Below are positions 35,250 to 41,954 of a DNA stretch of 64,000 bases, piece after piece. How positions within the stretch are numbered: position 1 is the stretch's first letter; each line of letters begins with the position of its first letter. Under the pieces are notes generated by a model. It made no database searches. It worked only from the letters and a program-made list of their open reading frames with translations, and was not told the origin of the DNA. Source of the DNA: Cellulomonas timonensis (GTDB lineage: Bacteria > Actinomycetota > Actinomycetes > Actinomycetales > Cellulomonadaceae); NCBI RefSeq assembly GCF_900046455.1, contig NZ_FCOT01000013.1, positions 434,001-498,000 of the forward strand, given 5' to 3'. The translations under genes and the position numbers were made by a program.

Positions 35250-36589
35250 ACGCCCGCGCCGCTCATCAGCGAGCCGCGCCGCACGTACACGGCCCACGTC
35301 ACGGCGCCCATGACCAGGTACACGGCCACGAACAGCGCCAGGGCGGGCTGCAGGCTGCCGGCCACCGAGCTCGACACCGCGAAGCCGCGCGGGATGAGGA
35401 ACCCGCCCAGCGCCCCGATCGCCCCGGCGATGCCGAGGCAGCCCGCGGCGGCCTTGCGGGCGCGTGCCGCGCGCTCGGGTGTGCTGGCGCCGAGTTGGAA
35501 GACCGCCGGGATCATGCGGTACGTCGCGCCATTGCCCATCCCCGTCGCCACGAAGAGCACCAGGAATGAGCCCAGGAACAGCGCGAAGCTCGACTCGCGC
35601 AGCGCGAGCACCGCGCCGGCTCCTGCCACGGCCATCACCGCGAAGGCGCCGATGGTGACCCGCGCGCCGCCCCACCGGTCGGCGATGACGCCGCCCAGTG
35701 GCCGGGCCAGCGAGCCCACCAGCGCGCCGAGGAACGCGATGCTCAGCGTCACCTCGGGGAACTGGGACTTCAGCAGCGTGGGGAACGCCCCCGAGTAGCC
35801 GATGAACGACCCGAACGTGCCCACGTATAGGAACGAGATGATCCATGTGTGCCGGTTGTGCACCGCGGCGCCGAACGCCCGGTAGTCGGCCTTCGCGGAG
35901 GTGAGGTTGTCCATCAGCCGCCATGCCAGGAACGCGGCGAGCAGCAGCAGCGGCACGAACATCAGGCCCGCCCGGCCGAGTTGCAGCCCCGCGGGCGCCA
36001 CGATGACCAGCGGCACCGCGAACTGCACCGCCGCCGTCCCGAGGTTGCCGCCGGCCGCGTTCAGGCCCAGCGCCTTGCCCTTCTCCCGCTCCGGGTAGAA
36101 GAACGAGATATTGGCCATCGACGACGCGAAGTTCCCCCCGCCGAGCCCCGCGAGGGCGGCCACGAGAAGCAGCACCCCGAACGGCGTCTGCGGGCGGGAC
36201 GCGACGAAGGCCAGGGCGCTCGCGGGCAGCAGCAGGAGCAGCGCCGAGATGATCGTCCAGTTGCGGCCCCCGAACAGCGGCACCGCGAACGTGTACGGCA
36301 GCCGCAGCGCCGCGCCCACCAGGCTCGGCACCGCGATCAGCCAGAACTGCTGGTCCACGGTGAGAATGAAGCCCACCGCCGCGAGCTGTGGGACGACGAT
36401 GCTCCAGGACGCCCACACGGCGAATCCGAGGAACTCGGCGAACACCGACGGCCCGAGGTTGCGCGCGGCGACCCGCCGCCCGGTGGACCGCCAGAAGTCG
36501 GAGTCCTCGGGGTCCCACGCCTCGATCCATCTGCCGCGCCCGGGCCGGTGCAGCGTGGCGGGGGCGTTCATCGTCTGCGGAGTGGTCAT
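35246..36589 (-). CDS. narK: Nitrate/nitrite transporter, NNP family (second NarK)
   Basis: A 447-residue major-facilitator transporter with about twelve helices, for nitrate uptake. Family features: SVFAEFLGFAVWASWSIVVP, AALAGLGGGNFASSMANISFFYP (NNP signature region), GGVIADRWGGARV and VATGMGNGATYRMIPAVF. The ATG at 36589 has AGGAGCCC just before it. A 50-residue hydrophilic N-terminus (WIEAWDPEDSDFWRSTGRRVA) is typical of actinobacterial NarK2-like proteins. It is the first gene of the transporter-nasA-oxidoreductase operon and divergent from nirB. Its sequence differs clearly from the narK at 29684. Confidence 0.93.
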   Translation of the reverse strand: MTTPQTMNAPATLHRPGRGRWIEAWDPEDSDFWRSTGRRVAARNLGPSVFAEFLGFAVWASWSIVVPQLAAVGFILTVDQQFWLIAVPSLVGAALRLPYTFAVPLFGGRNWTIISALLLLLPASALAFVASRPQTPFGVLLLVAALAGLGGGNFASSMANISFFYPEREKGKALGLNAAGGNLGTAAVQFAVPLVIVAPAGLQLGRAGLMFVPLLLLAAFLAWRLMDNLTSAKADYRAFGAAVHNRHTWIISFLYVGTFGSFIGYSGAFPTLLKSQFPEVTLSIAFLGALVGSLARPLGGVIADRWGGARVTIGAFAVMAVAGAGAVLALRESSFALFLGSFLVLFVATGMGNGATYRMIPAVFQLGASTPERAARARKAAAGCLGIAGAIGALGGFLIPRGFAVSSSVAGSLQPALALFVAVYLVMGAVTWAVYVRRGSLMSGAGV

Positions 36590-36848
36590 CGCGGGCTCCT
36601 GCGTGCTCGACGGGGCCGTGCTCTCCCGATCGAGGCTAGGAAAAGGGTGTTTCGGGCGGCGGCGCCGTGCTGTTTCCGCGCCGGAACGAAGTCCGCACCG
36701 CACGGGGGCGGCACCGGTGAGATCTCACACCCAGGACCTGGCGGGTGTGCGCGAACCGTTGCGCATCGGTAACCGCGCCGCGCCGCCGGGCGAAACATCA
36801 CGTTCGTAGCGTCGAGGCCACGGGACGTCGAGCCGAGTGGGGGAACTG
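36590..36848. promoter_or_regulatory. Divergent promoter region narK2 / nirB with palindrome
   Basis: The 259-base gap must drive both the nitrate uptake/reduction operon and the nirBD operon. It holds a perfect 12-bp palindrome, GTGAGATCTCAC (36717-36728), roughly midway, a plausible operator for a shared regulator. Candidate regulators in the window include the HemD/winged-helix protein at 39952. I searched for GlnR-type GTnAC/GAAAC spacing and found only imperfect matches (GTAAC near 36769, GAAAC near 36792). Confidence 0.55.
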
Positions 36849-39455
36849 ATGACTGCACCGCGGGCGCCGGGGGAGATCGTGGTGGTGGGCGGGGGCATGG
36901 CAGCCCAGCGCCTCGTGGAGGCCCTGCGCGACCGCGACGCGGAGGGCCGGTGGGGAGTGACGGTCCTGGCCGAGGAGCCGCGCGCGCCCTACGACCGGGT
37001 CGCGCTGACGTCCTACTTCTCCGGCCGTGACCCACAGGAGCTGAGCCTCGGGTCGCCCGCGCTGTGGTCGGACCCGCTGGTCACCCTGGTGCGCGGCGTG
37101 CGCGTCGAGGCCGTCGACCGCGCCGCCCGGACCGTGAGCGCCGGCGACGGGCGCACCTGGGCCTACGACCAGCTCGTGCTCGCCACCGGCTCGAGCGCGG
37201 CGATGCCGCCCATCGAGGGGAACGACCTGCCCGGCGTCTTCGTGTACCGGACGCTGGACGACGTGGCGGCGCTGCGCGGCTGGGTCGAGGAGCGCGCCGC
37301 CGCGCTGGGCGGCCGCCGGGTGCGGGGCGCGGTGATCGGCGGCGGGCTGCTCGGGCTGGAGGCGGCCGGCGCCTTGCAGGCCCTCGGCGCCCGGAGCACC
37401 GTGCTCCAACTGGGCACGCATCTGATGTCCACGCAGGTCGACCTCGGCGGCGGTGAGGCGCTGCGTCGGCTCATCCACCGGCTCGGGGTGGACGTCCTCG
37501 TCGGCGCCACGACCTCGCGCCTGCGCTCGGGGGCCAGTGGGAGGGTCGAGCGGCTGGACCTGGGGGACGGCGGGCGGCTCGACGTGGACGTGGTCGTGGT
37601 GGCCGTCGGGGTGCGGCCACGCGACGAGCTCGCGCGGGGCGCCGGGCTCGAGACGGGCGCGCGCGGCGGTGTCGTGGTCGACGAGGCGTGCCGCACCGCC
37701 GACCCGCAGGTGTGGGCGGTCGGCGAGGTGGCGTGTGTCGACGGCGCCTGCGTCGGGCTCGTGGCGCCGGGCTACGCGATGGCCGAGGTGGTGGCCGACC
37801 GGCTCCTCGGCGGCGCCGCGGTGGTCCCGCCCGCCGACACGGCCACCAAGCTCAAACTCGCCGGAGTGGACGTCGCGAGCTTCGGGGACGCGTTCGCGCG
37901 GACGCCGGGCGCGCTCGAGGTGGTCCACTCCGACCCCGTGGCGGGCGTCTACAAGAAGCTCGTCCTGTCCGACGACACCCGCACCCTGCTGGGCGGCGTG
38001 CTGGTTGGCGACGCCTCGGCGTATGCGGGCCTGCGCCCGATGCTGGGCCGGGCGCTGCCCGGCGACCCGTCCGCCTACCTCCTCCCCGAGGGCGGCTCGA
38101 CGGCTGCGGGGCCCGCAGACCTGCCCGACGACGCCACCGTCTGCTCCTGCAACAACGTCTCGGCCGGGTCCATCCGGTGCGCTGTCACGGACGGCGGGTG
38201 CACCGACCTCGCGGGCGTCAAGGCGTGCACGCGGGCGGGGACGAGCTGCGGCTCGTGCCTGCCGCTGGGGAAGAAGCTGGTCACGGCCGAGCTGGCCCGC
38301 GCCGGCGTCGCCGTCAGCAACGCGCTCTGCGAGCACTTCGCGATGTCCCGCCGCCAGCTCTTCGACGCCTTGCGCGTCACCGGGCTGCGCACGTTCAGCG
38401 AGATCGTCGCGCGGCACGGCAGCGGGCGCGGCTGCGACATCTGCAAACCGGTGATCGCCTCGATCCTGTCCTCGCTGGACGACGGGCACGTGCTGGACGG
38501 CGAGCGGGCGACGCTCCAGGACACGAACGACCACGTGATGGCCAACCTGCAACGCGACGGCTCGTACTCGGTGGTGCCGCGCATCCCCGGCGGCGAGGTG
38601 ACCCCGGAGGGGCTGCTGGCCATCGGGGAGGTGGCGCGCGACTACGGCCTCTACACGAAGATCACCGGCGGGCAGCGGATCGACATGTTCGGCGCCCGGC
38701 TCGAACAGCTCCCCGACATTTGGCGCCGGCTCGTGGACGCCGGGTTCGAGTCCGGGCACGCCTACGGCAAGTCGCTGCGGACCGTGAAGTCCTGCGTCGG
38801 CTCCACGTGGTGCCGCTTCGGCGTCCAGGACGCCGTGGGCCTGGCGATCGAGCTCGAGCTGCGCTACCGGGGGCTGCGCTCGCCGCACAAGATCAAGCTG
38901 GGCGTCTCGGGCTGCGCGCGGGAGTGCGCCGAGGCGCGCGGCAAGGACGTCGGGGTGATCGCGACGGACAAGGGGTGGAACGTGTACGTCGGCGGCAACG
39001 GCGGGTTCACCCCGCGGCACGCCCAGCTGCTCGCCGAGGACTTGGACACCGAGACCCTGGTCCGGACGATCGACAGGTTCCTCCTCTACTACATCCGCAC
39101 TGCTGACCGCCTGCAGCGCACGGCGCCGTGGCTCGACGAGGTCGAGGGCGGGGTGCAGGGGGTGCGGTCGGTGGTGCTGGAGGACAGCCTGGGCATCGCC
39201 GCCGACCTGGACGCCGCCATGGCCCGGCACGTCGACGTGTATGAGGACGAGTGGCGCGCCACCCTCGACGACCCGGAGAAGCTGCGGAGGTTCGCGTCGT
39301 TCGTCAACGCGCCCACCACGCCGGACCCGTCGCTGGCCTATGTCGCCGAGCGGGGTCAGCGCAGGCCCGCCACGGCCGCCGAGCGTGCCTCCGGCCAGGC
39401 CGACCCCGCAGGGCCCGTGCTCGTCTCCGGCGCGACGCTGGAGGTGCGGGCATGA
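36849..39455 (+). CDS. nirB: Assimilatory NAD(P)H-nitrite reductase large subunit
   Basis: Reduces nitrite to ammonium in the cytoplasm with six electrons from NAD(P)H. The 868 residues comprise an FAD/NAD(P) domain (EIVVVGGGMAAQRLVEAL, AVIGGGLLGLEAAGAL), a BFD-type [2Fe-2S] domain (CSCNNVSAGS with TSCGSCLP) and a second Cys pair (GRGCDICKP). The C-terminal siroheme/[4Fe-4S] domain carries SCVGSTWCRFG and GVSGCARECAEARGKD. The ATG at 36849 follows GGGGGA, better placed than the GTG at 36837. First of four overlapping genes nirB-nirD-regulator-chelatase. With GltBD it completes nitrate-to-glutamate flow. Confidence 0.97.
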   Translation: MTAPRAPGEIVVVGGGMAAQRLVEALRDRDAEGRWGVTVLAEEPRAPYDRVALTSYFSGRDPQELSLGSPALWSDPLVTLVRGVRVEAVDRAARTVSAGDGRTWAYDQLVLATGSSAAMPPIEGNDLPGVFVYRTLDDVAALRGWVEERAAALGGRRVRGAVIGGGLLGLEAAGALQALGARSTVLQLGTHLMSTQVDLGGGEALRRLIHRLGVDVLVGATTSRLRSGASGRVERLDLGDGGRLDVDVVVVAVGVRPRDELARGAGLETGARGGVVVDEACRTADPQVWAVGEVACVDGACVGLVAPGYAMAEVVADRLLGGAAVVPPADTATKLKLAGVDVASFGDAFARTPGALEVVHSDPVAGVYKKLVLSDDTRTLLGGVLVGDASAYAGLRPMLGRALPGDPSAYLLPEGGSTAAGPADLPDDATVCSCNNVSAGSIRCAVTDGGCTDLAGVKACTRAGTSCGSCLPLGKKLVTAELARAGVAVSNALCEHFAMSRRQLFDALRVTGLRTFSEIVARHGSGRGCDICKPVIASILSSLDDGHVLDGERATLQDTNDHVMANLQRDGSYSVVPRIPGGEVTPEGLLAIGEVARDYGLYTKITGGQRIDMFGARLEQLPDIWRRLVDAGFESGHAYGKSLRTVKSCVGSTWCRFGVQDAVGLAIELELRYRGLRSPHKIKLGVSGCARECAEARGKDVGVIATDKGWNVYVGGNGGFTPRHAQLLAEDLDTETLVRTIDRFLLYYIRTADRLQRTAPWLDEVEGGVQGVRSVVLEDSLGIAADLDAAMARHVDVYEDEWRATLDDPEKLRRFASFVNAPTTPDPSLAYVAERGQRRPATAAERASGQADPAGPVLVSGATLEVRA

Positions 39456-39955
39456 CCGCCGACGCGCGCCCGGCGCCCGACGGCCTGCCCAGCGGCGGGC
39501 GCTGGGTGGCGGTGTGCCGGCTCGACGACCTGCCGCGCGAGCGGGGTGTGGCGGCGCTCGTGGCGGGGGGGCAGGGCGCGGTCTTCCGGCTCGTGGACGA
39601 CACGGGGCGCGCCGGGCAGCATCAGGACCCGTACTCCGGCGCGCACGGGCTGGCCCGGGGGATCGTGGGCACGCGCGGCGGCGCCCCGACCATCGCCTCG
39701 CCGATGCACAAGCAGGTCTTCGACCTGCGCACGGGGGAGTGCCTCGACCCGGTCGGGTCAGATCCGCGGAGGCTGCGCACGTGGCGGGTCCTGGTCGTCG
39801 ACGACGTCGTCCTCGTGGCGGGCGTGTCGGGGGGCGACGTCGACTCCGGCGGCCCCGAGCCCTCAGCCCGCGATCTGCCCGCTGTGTCCGATCTGCGAGA
39901 TACGCCGGGCTCGGCGCCGGACTTCGCCGACCAGCACGCGACAGTGGTGCCGTGA
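39452..39955 (+). CDS. nirD: Nitrite reductase small subunit
   Basis: A 167-residue Rieske-fold partner of NirB. GRWVAVCRLDDLPRERGVAALVAG at the start and GTRGGAPTIASPMHKQVFDL are family segments. As usual for NirD, the Rieske Cys-His pairs that would bind [2Fe-2S] are not conserved, so it is structural or helps electron transfer without its own cluster. ATG overlaps the nirB stop (ATGA). The tail after residue 130 is Asp/Ser/Pro-rich and longer than average. Confidence 0.94.
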   Translation: MTADARPAPDGLPSGGRWVAVCRLDDLPRERGVAALVAGGQGAVFRLVDDTGRAGQHQDPYSGAHGLARGIVGTRGGAPTIASPMHKQVFDLRTGECLDPVGSDPRRLRTWRVLVVDDVVLVAGVSGGDVDSGGPEPSARDLPAVSDLRDTPGSAPDFADQHATVVP

Positions 39956-41121
39956 GCGAACCGATTCAGCAGACGATGGCGGGCTGCGCGGTGCTCGTGA
40001 CGGCGGACCGCCGCTCGGCCGAGCTCGGCGCCGCCCTGCGGCGTCGCGGCGCCCTCGTGCGCACGGCGCCCGCGCTGAGCATGATCCCGCACCACGACGA
40101 CGAGCAGCTCCTCGCGGGCACGCGCGCCCTGATCGCCGACCCGCCCGACGTCGTGGTCGTGACCACCGGCATCGGCTTCCGCGCCTGGATCGAGGCCGCC
40201 GACGCGGCGGGGCTCGCGGGGCCGCTGACCGAGGTGCTGGGCGCCGCGCGGATCGTCGCGCGCGGGCCCAAGGCCCAGGGCGCCCTCCAGGCGGCGGGCC
40301 TGGCGGCCGACTGGGTCGCGGAGTCCGAGGTCTCCGCGGAGATCGCCGAGGCGCTGCTGGCCGACGGGGTGCGCGGGCTGTCCATCGCGGTGCAGCACCA
40401 CGGCGCCGGGTCGGACGGCCTGGACGAGGCGTTCGCCGCCGCGGGCGCCCGGGTCCGCAGCCTCGTGGTGTACCGCTGGGGACCGCCGCCGGACCCCGCC
40501 GCCGTGGTCGCGTCGGCGCAGGCCACAGCGGCGGGAGAGATCGACGCCGTGGTGTTCACCTCGGCGCCGGCGGCCGCCGCGTGGCTGGACGCGGCCGACA
40601 CGGCAGGGGTCGTCCCGGCGCTGGTGGAGCGGTTCGGCTCGGGGGAGGTCGTCGCGGCCGCCGTCGGCCCCATCACGGCGCGTCCGCTGGTCGCGCGCGG
40701 GATCACGCCGCTGGTGCCCGATCGCGGCCGCCTGGGCTCGCTCGTGCGGGCGCTCGTCGACCACTACGGCGGCGGGCACGTGCTCGACACCGTGGCGGGG
40801 CCGCTGCAGGTGCACCGCGGCGGCGCGGTGCTCGACGGCCGGGTCTTGGCGCTGTCACCGACGAGCCTGGACGTGCTGCGGCTGCTGGCCGCGCGGCGGG
40901 GCGCCGTCGTGCCTCGTTCCGACGTGCTCGCCGCCCTGCCCGGCGACTCGCAGGACCCGCATGCGGCCGAGGTCGCCGTCGCACGGCTGCGCGAGGCCGC
41001 CGGCAGCCGCGACCTGGTGCGCACGGTGGTGAAGCGGGGCTACCGCCTACAGCTGCATGAGCCAGACCCCGAGCCCGGCCCGCGACTCGACGCTCCGCCG
41101 CAGATGGAGACCGCGCCGTGA
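39952..41121 (+). CDS. HemD-like (uroporphyrinogen-III synthase fold) protein fused to winged-helix DNA-binding domain; likely nitrate-assimilation regulator
   Basis: A 389-residue two-domain protein. Residues 10-265 resemble uroporphyrinogen-III synthase (VLVTADRRSAELGAALRRRGA, VVTTGIGFRAWIEAAD, SLVVYRWG, VVFTSAPAAAAWLDAA). Residues about 285-375 form an OmpR-type winged helix (LSPTSLDVLRLLAARRGAVV, VARLREAAGSRDLVRTVVKRGYRL). This architecture matches NnaR, a co-activator of nitrate-assimilation genes described in streptomycetes and mycobacteria. It is embedded by GTGA overlaps between nirD and the chelatase. It may sense a tetrapyrrole or nitrogen signal; synthase activity is also possible. 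Confidence 0.87.
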   Translation: MSEPIQQTMAGCAVLVTADRRSAELGAALRRRGALVRTAPALSMIPHHDDEQLLAGTRALIADPPDVVVVTTGIGFRAWIEAADAAGLAGPLTEVLGAARIVARGPKAQGALQAAGLAADWVAESEVSAEIAEALLADGVRGLSIAVQHHGAGSDGLDEAFAAAGARVRSLVVYRWGPPPDPAAVVASAQATAAGEIDAVVFTSAPAAAAWLDAADTAGVVPALVERFGSGEVVAAAVGPITARPLVARGITPLVPDRGRLGSLVRALVDHYGGGHVLDTVAGPLQVHRGGAVLDGRVLALSPTSLDVLRLLAARRGAVVPRSDVLAALPGDSQDPHAAEVAVARLREAAGSRDLVRTVVKRGYRLQLHEPDPEPGPRLDAPPQMETAP

Positions 41122-41870
41122 CCGACACCGCCCCCACCTCCGCCGAGCCCGCCGCCGGGCGCGGCGCGGAGCCGGTGCTGATCGGCTGCTCGCATGGCAC
41201 CGACAACGCGCACGGGCGGGCCGCGATCCGCGCGCTTCTCGACGGCGTGCGCGCCGCCCGTCCCGGCCTGGACGTCCGCGAGGCGTTCGTCGACGTCCAG
41301 GAGCCGCGTGTCGCCGCGGTAGTCGAGGGCGCGTTGGCCGAGGAGCGTGCCGTCGTGGTGGCGCCGCTTCTGCTGTCCGCGGGCTTCCACGTGCACGTCG
41401 ACATCGCCACGGCGGTGGCGGCCCCCCAGGCCGTGGCGGCCGCGGCGCTGGGGCCTGACGCGCGGCTGGCGGAGCTCGTGGCCATCAGGCTGCGGGAGGC
41501 CGGCGCGCGGGCGGGCGACGCGGTGGTGCTCGCCGCGGCCGGGTCGAGCGACCCGCGCGCGGCGCAGGCCGTCGAGCAGGTGGCGGCAGGGTTGCGGTCC
41601 GCCTGGACCAGCGGGCCCGTGACCGTGGGGTACGGGGCGGGCTGTGCGCCTCGGGTGCCGGACGCCGTGGCCGCTGCGCGTCGGGCGGGCGCGCACCGCG
41701 TGGTCGTCGCGTCCTACCTGCTCGCGCCCGGTTTCTTCCACGACCGGCTGCTCGCGTCCGGGGCGGACCTGGTGACCGCCCCCCTCACCCCGGACCGTCG
41801 GCTGGTGGATGTGGTGCTCGACCGGTTCGACCGGGCCGCGCGGGCGCTGCCGCAGCGCGACCTCGTCTGA
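41118..41870 (+). CDS. Sirohydrochlorin chelatase (CbiX/SirB-like)
   Basis: A 250-residue protein of the CbiX/SirB class, inserting Fe2+ into sirohydrochlorin to make siroheme, the NirB cofactor. Two CbiX repeats are visible: PVLIGCSHGTDNAHGRAAI with LLLSAGFHVHVDI, and VVLAAAGSSDPRAAQAV with VASYLLAPGFFHDRL. The His residues in CSHG and FHVH are the expected metal ligands. The GTG overlaps the regulator stop (GTGA). Iron rather than cobalt is inferred from the nirBD context; the earlier methylation and oxidation steps are not encoded in the window. Confidence 0.88.
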   Translation: MTDTAPTSAEPAAGRGAEPVLIGCSHGTDNAHGRAAIRALLDGVRAARPGLDVREAFVDVQEPRVAAVVEGALAEERAVVVAPLLLSAGFHVHVDIATAVAAPQAVAAAALGPDARLAELVAIRLREAGARAGDAVVLAAAGSSDPRAAQAVEQVAAGLRSAWTSGPVTVGYGAGCAPRVPDAVAAARRAGAHRVVVASYLLAPGFFHDRLLASGADLVTAPLTPDRRLVDVVLDRFDRAARALPQRDLV

Positions 41871-41896
41871 CAGGGACCACGCCGTACGTCACATTC

Positions 41897-41919
41897 GCCT
41901 GCGTCGTCGCGTCGCAGGC
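41897..41919 (+). terminator. Terminator of the nirBD operon
   Basis: Perfect 7-bp stem GCCTGCG / CGCAGGC (41897-41903 and 41913-41919) with a 9-base loop, 26 bases after the chelatase stop and 35 bases before the signalling gene. No T-tract is present. Confidence 0.5.
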
Positions 41920-41954
41920 CTCACGGACGGTGGTTCGCAGCCGATGGGAAGCGA

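Noticed and set aside
36750-36800. GlnR-like boxes (GTAAC, GAAAC) upstream of nirB
   Set aside because: Spacing between the half-sites does not fit the 11-base periodicity of the GlnR consensus by my count.
36798-39230. Long minus-strand open frame opposite nirB (and similar ones opposite gltB, pyk, narG and the GGDEF-EAL gene)
   Set aside because: Arg/His/Gly/Ala-rich translations with no family motif, lying antisense to well-identified genes; they are an effect of high GC at third codon positions.
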